Source: Vitis vinifera
Taxonomy: Eukaryota; Streptophyta; Magnoliopsida; Vitales; Vitaceae
Length of the DNA: 64,000 nt
Assembly: GCF_030704535.1 (NCBI RefSeq)
Contig: NC_081820.1
Span: 26,827,001-26,891,000 of the forward strand
Reading direction: 5' to 3'
Under the pieces are notes generated by a model. It was not told where the DNA came from and made no database searches. It was given only the letters and a program-made list of their open reading frames with translations. The first letter of the stretch is position 1. Every line of letters begins with the position of its first letter. The position numbers and the translations under genes were made by a program. Below are positions 22,201-35,600 of this stretch, one piece after another.

Positions 22201-25200
22201 TACAAATTAATAAGATAAAGAATTTAATTTAATCTTTTCCAAATTTTTGCTTCTAAATAGGTTATAAATGCTGATTCTGTCCCAGTTTCAGTTCTCACGC
22301 TTATTGTGCCTGTACAATCACCACAGAAGATGTTCTTAGCAGTTGGCAAGGGATGTGGATCTTTTGAAGTATGGATATGTGATTTATCTATCAGAAAATT
22401 TGATAGAATCGGCTCATATAATGCACATGATCATGTTGTAAGTCTCTTGTCTTGATTAATCTTTACCTTCAAATTGATGATTATTTATGTGCTTAAGAAT
22501 TTTACCAGGTTACAGGTTTAGCTTGGGCTTTCGATGGATGTTGTTTGTACAGCTGCAGCCAGGTAGTCATTTTATCTGATTTTTTTATATATTTATTTTG
22601 GCTAGGAATTAGTAGTTTCCATCACATAACCCACACAATTATTTCTATTAATTATCTGCATCCAATCTCTTATTATAAGGGCTGCTTAAAGCTTGAACTC
22701 ACAGAGTATTATGGATTTCAATGACAATGTTTTTTTTTTTTTGATGATAATAGGATAATTCTGTGCGTAGCTGGAGTTTATGTGGGAATTCCCTCGATGA
22801 AGTACCCATTCCTCCAAATACTCCTGGTGTAAAGAACCCTGCCGATGACGTAATTATTGTTTGTTTTTTTTCTTCTTGTTCTATTATCCTTATTCTATTT
22901 CAACAAAATATGATATTTTCTTTGCAGCTCCCATATTTATTTGGTTCATGCTATGGTGTAGCAGTATCCCCTGGAAATCTGGTGGTTGCTGTGGTATGAT
23001 ATCTCATCCCTGCAAAAGTTTCTTAATCTCATAAGTTATGTGTTTCCTTATGCATATGCAGTTTCTGGAAAAGTAATCCTTTTTGGTTATATATATCTGC
23101 TTATGTTTTAGAGCTAATTGGATATACCCCAATATAAGTTATATGTACATATGTACATGACAAGTTTTACTCTAAAAGCATTGTAATACTTTCTTGCGAC
23201 CCTTTTTGGTACCTGTTGTTTCCTCTGATATTGCTGCATGAGGATCCAATAATAGAAACATGTGCTATTCTTGGATTTGTGGTGTTCCGTGTAAATGTCG
23301 TGCGGATATTTTAAAATTTGACAGCAGGCTATTTCCCTTTTTAGGAACTACTCTTGTCTTTTATGGAGTATCTCAAAGGAGAAGAATAGGTATAAGTTTA
23401 GAAGAGGTGCATTTGATTGATAGGCTCAAGCATGAGGTCTCTTTTCATTTGGTTGTCCAAGCTGATGGCTTCCACTTGTGGCTCTTTTATAAATTTTCTT
23501 TGTGAGATAAGTAGGGGTGATGTGTTTTTGTGTTTCTTTTTATTTTCTCTTCCTTAAATGCTCTTCACTTGTGCTTGAGTTGTGTTCCACTTGGGTGCCT
23601 TCTAGGGATTTGCTTATCTAAAAAGATTATAAAGCTTGAGAAATTTGAATGTTAAATAGGTGACCAGTCGTTTCCAACCTTCCAATTATTAACTGTAGGA
23701 GAATAAATGGCTTGATGGAGGATGAAATTCTTGCATTTGGGGTTGTTGTTAGATTTTTTTTTTGTCTGTCCTTGGTGTTTTACTGTCCTCTCTTTGGAAC
23801 ATATATTTATGTTTTATTTTATGATGATGATGATGATGCATACTTGTACTGTTGCATACCATGGGTCTAAGAACTAACCTATTTGCACTTGATCTTTGTA
23901 GGCTCGTGGTTTTGATGCTGGTCTATTGAATCCAATGTATCAGGCAAGGTAAAGTGCCCATACACATATTATTGCTGTGTTTACTTTGGAAATGATGATT
24001 TAGTCAAGAAAGGTGAAAACCTTCCCTGGATTGATTTGTTTTGTATCTAATCTCAACAAGATAAATTGACATCTTTTGCTAAAATACACAGGACTCAAAA
24101 GGCTGCCATTGAGTTCTTCTGGATAGGTGGGCAACAACTTGAAAGTTCAACAAACAGAAACCTAGAGTTTGGTATTGAAAATTTTCCTGGTTTTCCTAAG
24201 AAGGAATTGATTTATTGGGAGTGTAATATGTTGTGGTATTTAAGTCAATATGAGCATCTGGATAAGCCTTTGGTAGTTTGGGATATAGTTGCAGCATTGT
24301 TGGCTTTCAAGCAGTCTGCACCTAAGTATGTGGAACTTGTACTGGTTAAGTGGCTCTCAGTTTCAAATGTGGAATCCCATCTGGGCCTTTCAACAGGAAA
24401 TATTTTGTCTCATGCCTCCAGAACTTTCTCAAATACTACTACCCGAAAGTTGCACCTTTTCAATATCATCTGTAGACATGTAGTACTATCTGAGCTGAAG
24501 GCAGATAAAATTAACAGCAAACAGCCTAATCTAGAAGAATTTGGTGGTGCTGAGGAGGAAAAACTGAAGTTGTGGATGGAGCTACTTCTTTGCAGTGAAA
24601 GAGAACTCCGTGAAAGGCTTGTGGGTTTTGCTTTTTCTACTGTTTTAGGTCTCATGTCCTCTTTGGCTGCAAAAGTTTATAGAGCTGAGGGCTGGGATCC
24701 TGTTGGATTAGCACAAATGGAGCAGTGGGTTGCACTTAATTATGATCATGTACAGGATCAACTAAAACTCCTTGCATCAGAAGTTAGAAACCTTGATAAG
24801 AGGTACTTCTTGTGACCCTGCTTTTATTTTGTACTAATTTGTTTTATTTGATCTTGTTCTATGTTATGGAAACCATAGAGATCCTTGGTTAGTTCATCCG
24901 GTTTTGGTGGAGACTGTCGGGATGTTGATAAACAAGTAGCTAATATGTACCTTTATGCAAATGGCAGAAAATTAAGGGCAAACATATGTCATAGGGAGGA
25001 GTAATTCTGACCATCTCCCTTGTATGTAAAGACATCTGTTGATGAAGATAGAGTTTTACAGCATAAATGATTGTGAAAAAACAGGAAAAAAAAAACACCA
25101 TTTTGTGAATTACTAGAGACAATCATCATCTATAACACAACTCAAAATGCTTCATCCAACTAATTTCCCAGTTGGGTAAGCAGGCTCCCTTCGGTTTCAG

Positions 25201-25954
25201 ATGCCTGTACCTAAGGGTCTGACCATAGGCAACCCCCCTTCCAGTGCAACCAATTGTTGATAAGATGAAGCTGTGATGACAGATGAAGTTTTACTATAAA
25301 AGCTTATAAGCATAAAAATATGGAGAGAGAGAGAGAATCTTTTGCATAAGGGAATGAGAATAAGCTCATCTCCAAGTGTTAAGGAAAACAAAATGGTTAA
25401 ATCTTAAATGTTAAGCTCTTGTAGCAGCTGATGTTCATGTAGTGCCAGGCTCTGTTATAACAAATAAAATGGCTTGCAAAAATCGGAAGTTGTGTGTGTT
25501 AGTTTGTGTATGTACACATGCCTATGTATTTTCGATCACTCTTAATCTTATCTGTGTTTCTTTCAACAGGAAGCTGCATTCTGTTTGTGAATATGTAGCA
25601 GGGGAGCAATGTAGCTATTGTTCAGCATCTGTTCCATTTGAATCTCCAGAGATTGCTTTTTGCCAAGGTGCAAAGTGCAGTGGTGGGGTTGGTCAGAGCC
25701 ATAAACTAGCACGGTGTGCCGTTTGCATGCAGGTCTGCCCTCCTACATCCTCCTGGTTTTGCACGTGTTGTCAGAGATATTCTTCAAAACTGGCTCCCCC
25801 ACAATTTTTTCTCATGCCCAGATATCCACTGGATTTCAAGTCTTCAACTGAATCCTGCACCTTAAACAGTTTCTCTAAACCCTTCTGCCCCTTCTGTGGA
25901 ATACTGCTACAAAGATTACAACCGGTATTTCTACTCTCTGCATCACCAGCATAA
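19237..25954 (+). CDS. TFIIIC90/GTF3C4-like protein (WD40 + zf-TFIIIC)
   Basis: Fourteen exons: 19237-19353, 19505-19589, 19993-20095, 20233-20317, 20771-20851, 21066-21571, 22084-22165, 22261-22437, 22509-22562, 22754-22849, 22928-22993, 23902-23948, 24092-24802 and 25570-25954. They total 2595 nt (864 residues), all in frame with GT-AG borders. The N-terminal half is a WD40-like propeller (AVAWSDENLIAVATGH, LLAVGGKSGKISFWRVHEP, LLATGSTDGSVKIWLEYS, VTGLAWAFDGCCLYSCSQDN). The C-terminus has a cysteine/histidine-rich zinc-binding domain (from C751: CSYC, CQGAKC, CAVCMQVC, CTCCQRY) that fits zf-TFIIIC. Known role: a TFIIIC subunit bridging to TFIIIB and Pol III at tRNA and 5S genes, in the nucleus. 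Exon 6 carries an in-frame 42-bp tandem duplication. A poly-A signal AATAAAG lies near 25998. Assignment rests on domain order; exact subunit orthology is not proven. Confidence 0.88.
21139..21219 (+). repeat. 42-bp in-frame tandem duplication in exon 6
   Basis: The coding segment for RSLKKIGEDCT occurs twice, at residues ~184-194 and ~198-208, linked by YKT. The DNA copies start at 21139 and 21181 and are almost identical (one difference noticed, GATTGC versus GACTGC), so the event is recent. It adds 14 residues to a charged loop between propeller blades. Confidence 0.9.
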
Positions 25955-27680
25955 TTTGAACTAAACACCATAGATATTTACTGTTGTATGAGTGATAATA
26001 AAGGCTGTTCCAAGTTTTGAGTCCCACTGGAGGGGCAGCTATGATTATATTATTGTACGGCATCAGTCTAGAATAAAAGTACTGGAAACTGATGTGCTTT
26101 TGAGCATTTAGATATAAGAGAGAATTTTTTCTGTACAGATTCTATTAATAAGTTCATTAATGTATTGATTTAACACATCTGTTATGCCTTTTTTATTTGA
26201 TTCTTGTATCTTTCCATACTTCCAACCTCTCAATATGCTATCTCCTTGTCCCTTTGAAACCTGTCTTGAGTCCAGAGAAAACTTGGTCCCAGTGTCCTCG
26301 TGTGAAAGGGCAGGCTCTAACTCAAGCATGGCCTTTGCCCATGATGTCCCAAGCCTCATGAACGAGTTGATCTATTTTGACTGGCACAGTGCTGAGAAAT
26401 TTAGGATGCTGCCAAACACCCTTATAAGAAAGTTCTTGGAACCTGACCCACCAGTGTGAAAATTAGATGTTTATGCAGCAAAAAGATCCAAAATGCAGAG
26501 CAAAACAAATTGTCACTCCCCCCTTAACTTGCCCCATAAAATAAGAGTAAAACTTTGTTTTTTCAGCATTGTCGTCTCAAACCTCTGTCTATTTCTTCTT
26601 CCATGTAGCTGTTCATACTTGATGACAAATCTCCTTGTCTGCAGCTTGGGACCATACCAAAAGTGAGTGTCTTTCAGGTCTTTTTCACAATCATTTTTTC
26701 AATACTGGAGTACCCTTTTTCTCATCAACGTTTTGACTAATTCTGAACTTCCCAATTAAAACAGCTTAATGTCGTTTGTTTTTTACAGGGTTTTCTATGA
26801 CCCACTTGGAAAATTAGGGGATCAAATTGGTCAAACCCCGGATCATGGTAAGAAAATTTATTAATTTCCTTCTAGGGCTTTCATTCAACCGTTCAACTCC
26901 AGAGTCATACCAAAAATTCTATTCAATGGTCAGTAATCAACTCGAAATGGCTGCCATTCCACCGTCAATGAATATGAAGACAGAAGGAGTCACAGTCACC
27001 TAGGTCGAGTGAGGCTCATCCCATCGTCAAGATATAAGCTATGCACACAAAAGTGGTCCAAACCATCTTACATGCAATCAATCTTGGATCCCCATATCAT
27101 ATCTCTTTGTAGTTGCTGCCAACTCCTCAGTTACATTCCTCGAAAAATATTACAAACAAGGGAATTAGACGATGACCGTTTTAATTTTAACGCATCACTA
27201 AAATTTTTTATGTTTTATGTTATGCCAGAAGAATAACATATCAATAATGCATCACCTAACAAAAAATGTAGGAAGTAAACGCCACCTTTTATATCATATC
27301 TTGTTGTAGTTGTTGCAAACGTTAATTGATACATCATATGATCAAGAAAGTAGGGAGTATGTCCCTCGAGCAAATAAAAGACAAAGTCGAGTCGTCAAAA
27401 GGGTAAGTTCTAACAATTTTTTGTAATTCAGTAAAAGTTTTTTAATTGGAAATTAATGATTGAAAATGACTTATAAGTTTTCAATTTTTAGATTTCTTCA
27501 AAAAATGACAGCTAATATTTGCTGAAAATAGCACACAAGAAAAAAGCACAATAAATACCAATTTTCCTTTTTAATTTAATCATGAAATGGACTAAGACCC
27601 ATTAAATATAGCAATTAAGTGTTGCCTAGAACCCAAAAAAAAAAAAAAGGGTGCTTTATTTTTATTTATTTTTTTTGTAT
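25955..27680. other. 3' flank of TFIIIC gene and spacer
   Basis: The first ~100 bp is probably 3' UTR. An open stretch at 26184-26459 has no recognisable domain. Two related segments (TATCATATCT..TTGTAGTTG.TGC) occur near 27095 and 27290, suggesting an old duplication. No gene is supported. Confidence 0.45.
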
Positions 27681-28909
27681 GTAGCTTTGGAGTTTGCACA
27701 AGGCATGAAGTTTTCTTTCTCTGTTAGTAAAAACAAATAATGGTCTTAGCAAATGAAGTTTTACTAGACTTGGGGGTGGTTTGAAACAACTTAGAATCAT
27801 TGGGGGCTGTTTGGGGAAAGAATTAGTGTTGCAAAAACTAATATTTTGTGTCCTTTTTTAGTTAATATGACACAAAAAATACTAGGGCGGCATCTCTCCT
27901 TTTTTATCCATTTATTTTATTTTATTTATTTATATTTCTTTATTTTTGTTGATTCAAAAGGGGTGCTATATTTTTTTTTTTTTTTTTTTCTGTATGTAGT
28001 TTTGGAGTTTGCACAAGCCATGAAGTTTTCTTTCTCTCGTTAGTGAAAACAAACAATGGTCTTAACAAATGAAGTTTTACTAGACTTGGGAGTGGTTTGG
28101 GACAACTTGAATCATTGGGGGTTGTTTGAGGAGGAAAGATTTAATGCTGCAAAAACTAATATTTTGTGTCATTTTTTAGTTAATATGACAAAAAAAAAAA
28201 GACTAAGACGACAATTTTCCTTTTTTATCAATTTTTTTCTTTTATTTATTTATATTTCTTTAATTTTTTTTTTATTCAAAAGGGGTGCTACATTTTTTTT
28301 TTTTTGTATGTAGCTTTGGAGTTTGCACAAGCCATGAAGTTTTCTTTCTTGTTAATGAAAACAAACAATGGTCTTAGCAAATGAAGCTTTACTAGACTTG
28401 AGGGTGGTTTGGGACCGTTTAGAATCATTGGGGGTTATTTGGGAAAAGATTTAGTGCTGCAAAAACTAATATTTTATGTCATTTTTTAATTAATATGACA
28501 ACAAAAATAAAAAACTAGGGCGGCAGCTTTCCTTGTTTATCCATTTTTTTCTTTTATTTATTTATATTTCTTCATTTTTGTTGATTCAAAAGGGGTGGTA
28601 TATATATATTTTTTTTCTGTATGTAGCTTTGGAATTTGCACAAACCATGAAGTTTTCTTTATCTCGTTAGTAAAAACAAACAATGATCTTAGAAAATGAA
28701 GTTATATTAAACATGGGGGTGGTTTGGGATAGCTTAGAATCATTGGGGCTGTTTAGGGAAAGATTTAGTGCTGCAAAAACTAATATTTTGTGTCATTTTT
28801 TAGTTAATATGACACAAAAAAATACTAAGGCGGCAACTTTCATTTTTTATCCATTTTTTTTTCTTTTATTTATTTATATTTCTTTATTTTTGTTGATTTA
28901 AAAGGGGTG

Positions 28910-28951
<42 letters not shown>

Positions 28952-29869
28952 TGTATGTAGCTTTGGAGTTTGCACAAGTCATGAAGTTTTCTTTCTCTCG
29001 CTAGTGAAAACAAACAATGATCTTAGCAAATGAAGCTTTACTAGACTTGGGGGTGATTTGAGACCACTTAGAATCATTGGGGGCTATTTGGGAAAAGATT
29101 TAGTGCTGCAAAAACTAATATTTTGTGTCATTTTTTAGTTAATATAACACAAAAAAAGACTAGGGCGGTAGCTTTCATTTTTTATCCATTTTTTTCTTTT
29201 ATTTATTTATATTTCTTTATTTCTGTTGATTCAAAAGTGGTGTTATATTTTTTTTTTTTGTATGTAGCTTTGAAGTTTGCACAAGCCATGAAGTTTTCTT
29301 TCTCTCGTTAGTGAAAACAAACAATGGTCTTAGCAAATGAAACTTTACTAGACTTGGGGGTGGTTTAGGACAGCTTAGAATCATTGGGGGTTGTTTAGGG
29401 AAAGATTTAGTGCTGTAAAAACTAATATTTTGTGTCCTTTTTTAGTTAATATGACACAAAAAAGACTAGAGCAGCAACTTTCCTTGTTTATCCATTTTTT
29501 TCTTTTTTTATTATTTATATTTCTTTATTTTTGTTAATTCAAAAGGGGTGATATATATATATATATATATATATTTCTGTATGTAGCTTTGGAGTTTGCA
29601 CAAGCCATAAAGTTTTCTTTCTCTCGTTAGTGAAAACAAACAATGGTCTTAGCAAATGAAGTTACACTAGATTTGGGGGTGGTTTGGGACAACTTAGAAT
29701 CATTGGGGGTTGTTTAGGGAAAGATTTAGTGCTACAAAAACTAATATTTTGTGTCATTTTTTAGTTAATATGACACAAAAAAATACTAGGGCGGCAACTT
29801 TCATTTTTTATCCATTTTTTTTCTTTTATTTATTTATATTTCTTTATTTTTGTTGATTTAAAAGGGGTG

Positions 29870-29949
<80 letters not shown>

Positions 29950-32330
29950 CTGTATGTAGCTTTGGAGTTTGCACAAGCCATGAAGTTTTCTTTCTCTCGT
30001 TAGTGAAAACAAACAACGGTCTTAGCAAATGAAGCTTTACTAGACTTGGGGGTGGTTTGGGACCACTTAGAATCATTGGGGGTTGTTTAGGGAAAGATTT
30101 AGTGCTGCAAAAACTAATATTTTGTGTCTTTTAGTTAATATGACACAAAAAAGACTAGGACAACAACTTTCCTTGTTTATCCATTTTTTTTATTTCTTTA
30201 TTTTTGTTAATTCAAAAGGGGTGATATATATATATATATATATATTTCTGTATGTAGCTTTGGAGTTTGCACAAGCCATGAAGTTTTCTTTCTCTCGTTA
30301 GTGAAAACAAACAATGGTCTTAGCAAATGAAGCTTTACTAGACTTGGGGGTGGTTTGGGACAACTTAGAATCATTGGGGGTTGTTTAGGGAAAGATTTAG
30401 TGCTGCAAAAACTAATATTTTGTGTCATTTTTTAGTTAATATGACACAAAAAAGACTAGGACAACAACTTTCCTTGTTTATCCATTTTTTTTATTTCTTT
30501 ATTTTTGTTAATTCAAAAGGGGTGATATATATATATATATTTTCTGTAAGTAGCTTTGGAGTTTGCACAAGCCATGAAATTTTCTTTCTCTCGTTAGTGA
30601 AAACAAACAATGGTCTTAGCAAATGAAGCTATACTAGATTTGGGGGTGGTTTGGGACAAGTTAGAATCATTGGGGGCTGTTTGGGGAAAGATTTAGTGCT
30701 ACAAAAACTAATATTTTGTGTCCTTTTTTAGTTAATATGACACAAAAAAGACTAAGGCGGCATCTTTGCTTTTTTATCCATTTTATTTATTTATTTGTAT
30801 TTCTTTATTTTTGTTGATTCAAAATGGGTGCTATATATATATTTTTTCTCTACGTAGCTTTGGAGTTTGTACAAGCCATAAAGTTTTCTTTCTCTCGTTA
30901 GTGAAAACAAATAATAGTCTTAGCAAATGAAGTTTTACTAGACTTTGAAGTGGTTTGGGACAACTTAGAATCATTGGGGGCTATTTGGGGAAAGATTTAG
31001 TGCTGCAAAAACTAATATTTTGTGTCTTTTTTTTAGTTAATATGACACAAAAAAATACTAGGGCGGCAACTTTCATTTTTTATCCATTTTTTTTCTTTTA
31101 TTTATTCATATTTCTTTATTTGTGTTGATTCAAAAGTGGTGCTATATATATATATATATATATATATATTTCTGTATGTAGCTTTGGAGTTTGCACAAGT
31201 CATGAAGTTTTCTTTCTATCGTTAGTGAAAATAAACAATGGTCTTAGCAAATGAAGTTATAGTAAACTTGGGGGTGGTTTGGGACAACTTAGAATCATTT
31301 GGGGCTTTCCCAAAAACTAATATTTTGTGTCCTTTTTTAGTTAATATGGCACAAAAAAGACTAGGCAGCATCTTTTCTTTTTTTATCCATTTTTTTCTTT
31401 TATTTATTTATATTTCTTAATTTTTTATGATTCAAAAGGGGTATTATATATATATTTTCTGTATGTAGCTTTGAACTTTGCACAAGTCATGAAGTTTTCT
31501 TTTTGTCGTTAGTAAAAACAAACAATGGTCTTACCAAATGAAGTTTTGCTAGACTTGGTGGGGAGGGTGGTTTGGGACAACTTAAAATCATTGGGGGCTG
31601 TTTGGGGAAAGATTTAGTGTTGCAAAAACTAATATTTTTTCTTATTTTTTAGTTAATATGACACAAAAAAAGATTAGGACGACAGCTTTCATTTTTTTAT
31701 CCATTTTTATTTATTTATTTATATTTCTTTATTTCTGTTGATTAAAAAATGGTGCTATATTTTTTTTTTCCTGTATATAGCTTTAGAGTTTGCACAAGCC
31801 ATGAAGTTTTCTTTTTCTCGTTAGTGAAAACAAACAATGGTCTTAACAAATGAAGCTTTACTAGACTTGGGGTGGTTTGGAACAGCTTAGAATCATTGGA
31901 GGTTGTTTAGGGAAAGATTTAGTGCTGCAAAAACTAATATTTTGTGTCATTTTTTAGCTAATATGACACAAAAAATATTAGGGCGACTGCTTTCCTTTTT
32001 TATCCATTTTTTTTTTCTTTTATTTATTTATATTTCTTTATTTTTGTTGATTCAAAAGGAGTGCTATATTTTTTTTTTTTCTATATGTAGCTTTGAAGTT
32101 TGCACAAGCCATTAAGTTTTCTTTTTTTTGTTAGTGGTTTGAGACAACTTAGAATCATTGGGGCTGTTTTGGGGAAAGATTTAGTGTTGGAAAAACTAAT
32201 ATTTTTTGTTCTTTTTTAGTTAACATGACACAAAAAAAATACTAGGGCGATAACTTTTATTTTTTATCCCTTTTTTTTTCTTTTATTTATTTATATTTCT
32301 TTATTTATTTTTATTCAAATGGTTAATATG
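27681..32330. repeat. Tandem array, ~15 copies of a ~300-bp unit
   Basis: Each unit starts GTAGCTTTGGAGTTTGCACA and runs through CATGAAGTTTTCTTTCTCTC, AAAACAAACAATGGTCTTAG, CTAGACTTGGGGGTGGTTTG, GAATCATTGGGGG, AAAACTAATATTTTGTGTC and GTTAATATGACACAAAAAA, then TTTATTTATTTATATTTCTT and a T- or TA-rich tract. Unit starts are near 27681, 27996, 28310, 28623, 28957, 29264, 29583, 29956, 30254, 30550, 30854, 31178, 31465, 31777 and 32087. Spacing is 287-373 bp; most length change is in the (TA)n and poly-T parts. The last copy is shortened. Stops occur in all frames of a typical unit, so it looks non-coding, though short peptides such as MVLANEALLDLGVVWDNLES recur. Confidence 0.95.
29874..29946. 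repeat. Long (TA)n tract inside the array
   Basis: More than 35 TA dinucleotides at the end of the unit starting at 29583; this explains why that unit is the longest (373 bp). Shorter (TA)n tracts sit at the same place in other units. Confidence 0.95.
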
Positions 32331-32640
32331 ATTAGAGGACCCTAGTTAGGGTCCAAGCTGAGGGTCATGCCATTGGTGATTGTGACCCTTGTCCTAAACC
32401 CTGCACGGCAGGAAAACTATCCCTAAAATAGGACCCCTACTATGGGAGCCTTAGGCTCCAGTGATGGTGACCTTAGCCCTACAACTGCATGCCTTCCATG
32501 GCACATTCAACAAGCCAACCCAATGCATGCCATCACTCTTGGGAGTTCACTTCCATTGGTCCCACTATTCAATCCTCGTGGTATAATGCCACTTCAATGT
32601 AATGTGAAATTTATTTTTCTCATGATTTTTCAAATAAATG
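32331..32640. other. GC-richer island after the array, origin unknown
   Basis: About 300 bp of clearly higher GC in an AT-rich setting, with an inner inverted word (ACCCTAGTTAGGGT) near 32340 and CC-rich, promoter- or transposon-like composition. No protein domain is recognisable in any frame. Confidence 0.4.
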
Positions 32641-35600
32641 AATAGAAAAATGCTATATCGTGGTAACATCCAATGAGATTTAGATATAATAATACAAACA
32701 AATAAGAGGAGAATGCAACAATGGAACTAAAAAATGAATATATAATATTATTTAATTGATGATGCTTTTTTAATTAGAAACAATTGTAATCGAAAAAATA
32801 TATTTTACTACTATGATCGAACCCAAATGAATAACTTAAGTAAAATTTATTTATTTGTTATTATTTATTTATTTAAAAATTGAATATATCTAAAGTTGTC
32901 TTAAACTTAAATAAAGACCAATATATAAATATGTCAGACTAAAATGTTACATAAAAATTCAATTTTTTTACTCTTTGTATTCAGACAAAATATATAGAAA
33001 TGCGATTAAATTAAAAAAATAGCTAAATTTTTTAAAATTTATTATAATTTTAGACAAAAAATGATTAAAAAAAAACAAATAAGTCCCTATACGAATTTTA
33101 CAAGACTTTGGATGTTTTTTTTTTTTGATAAGCAACAAGACTTTGGATGTTACTTGTCTTTTATCCGATAAGCATAAGATTAGGAGTATTTAAATAAATT
33201 GATAACTTAAGAAACAACAACCAAATATGGGTTTTAATAATTTGATGTGAGACAAACACTTCTAATCTTGTTTTCTTTGATCTGAAATTGTAGTGGAAGC
33301 GATTTGAAAAAAAATTACCAACCTTAGAAATGTGTGTAAAATCAAAGTTAGGGTTTTAGAAACATTTTCTCCAAAGAATAGGAATAGGAAGAGAAAATTG
33401 GCTGTTTTCAATTGTGATCATTAGAAGGTAGGTCTGTCCTTAAATATGATCATCATTTCTAACTTCCAACACAAGTTAATCAAACAAATTCCTCAATCCT
33501 TGGCATGATTTGAGATTCCACCTTTTCATAATTATTAATTAACACTTGAGCATTCATCCAATATTTTCAAATGATGTTATGCTTCTTTCTCAAAAATTTT
33601 AATTTAATTTATGAATTTAGTGGTAAAAAAAAAGTAGAAATAAAATAATTATTATCATGGGATTACAAATATTTTTTTATTAAATATAAGGTTAATTTCT
33701 ATGTTTTAAATTTTTTTAATTAAATAAATAATTGTTTGAAGAATAACTTTTTCTAAGTTTTCTCTTTTACTTTTAATTTAATGCCTCTAAAAATTGTGTT
33801 CAACTTTCTAATACAATAAATACTACTTTACAAACCATGTATGTTTGGAAATGTTTTTGAAATTAATTTAAAATAATAATTTTTCAAAACAAGAAAAAAT
33901 CTTTTAAATTTGTCCTATAAAAACATATTTTTCAAATTAATTCTCAAATAAGTATTTCTTTTTTTTTTTAGTTAAAAATTTAATTTTCAAAATTAAAGTT
34001 TGTGTGAATGATTTAAAAATAGAAAGTTGTTTTTAAAAAATTCATAATATTGTTTGATCGTTATTCTCTATAAACAAACATTAAAAACAAAGTAAAACAG
34101 ATAATAGCTTTTAGAGAATAAGTACAAACCATTTTCACTAGTTTTAAAAAATAAAAGGAAAACATAGAAGATTTAAATAAATAAATAAAATTAAACATAA
34201 TATCATTTTCTTTATATTTTTATAATCTAATATCAATGTGAAAATTTTTAAATATGATATTTCTTTATATTACATCCACTTTTATGATATTTCTTTATAT
34301 TAATGCATTTTTATGAATTTCTTTTAACTTCTGTAAAAAATTTCATTAAATAAATAAATTTCAAATCAAATTGTACTTAATATATAAAATTTATTTAAAC
34401 AAGTTTTTTGTTTTTAATTTTTCAAAATTGTTTTTAAAAACAATTTGTCAAACATCTTTATTTTTATAAAATACTAGAAAACTACTTTTTGTTTGTTAAC
34501 TTAGAAACAATTTTGAAAAAAACAAGTTTAAGAACGAAAATATGGCCAAAAAGGCTCACAATTTTCAAAAAATGCATATATTTCATCCCTAATTTCTATA
34601 ATGAAAAATAAGGTTTCTGAATTACCTTTTGGAATGCCCAAAATCCAAATCTAACTAATTTTATCACCTCAAGTCATGAATGAAACTACAAATATGAAAA
34701 CCATTATTTTCTCATAGCACAAGAGTCTTGATCTTCATTTTCACAGAAAAAAAAAACATGAATAACTTCAAGAAAAAAAGACTTTTTATTTATAAGAAAA
34801 AATTATTTTTTCTTATATTTTTAAGGGAAATAAGAAAACGTATTTCTTCCTCTTTGTTTTCAGGAAAAGAGAGAGAACTATCTAGAACGACTTCCCTTAT
34901 CTCTCCCATTAATTGGGTCAGATCGTATCAACCCACTTGAGCACCCAAACCCAATTCCAACAATATCATTATTCAATGATATAGATGTAACTACATGCCA
35001 TAATGTGAACATATCATTAATCAGTGATATGGATGTAACCACCACCCATGACAATGATAATGTGAACATAACAATTCACATTGAAAGTTTGATATGATCC
35101 GTACTTACCATATTCCTTCGCTTTATTGCCATAAAAATTATGCATTTATGTACTCTAAATAAATTATTTTTAGAAAAATGGAAAATCATTCATGTACATT
35201 TCAATGTGACAGTGCTTTGTTAGCAAAAGCAAAGGCAAAATGGTTGAGGTGGCAAGAACTTGACCATTTGCTAGGCCCATGGTGGGGCTTTTAGAATCTT
35301 GAAAATGCCCACATCACCCACATAACACTTTTTTTTTTTTTTTTTGTTCACATTAATGTCTTGAGAATGAGGTTAAAGGCAATATATAGGGGTCCACCAA
35401 ATCAATGTTAGGTGGTTAATTTAATGTAGATTTTTGCAATCCACAAGGCATTTACATAGAAATAAACATTGGGTTTGGTATTTCTTGCCCTTTTGCATAC
35501 TATTTTTCATTGAAATATTTATTTATTTATTTTCTAGTATAAAATATATTAACACCACGTAATTTTTTTCCACTTTTTTAAAGCTCTAGACCACAATTCA

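Noticed and set aside
29830-30012. ORF rich in IYIYIY
   Set aside because: This is simply a translation of a (TA)n tract.
28056-32115. Repeated 60-85-codon ORFs in the tandem array
   Set aside because: Most units contain stops in all frames, the ORFs differ in frame and end in poly-T/TA sequence; they look like by-products of the repeat.
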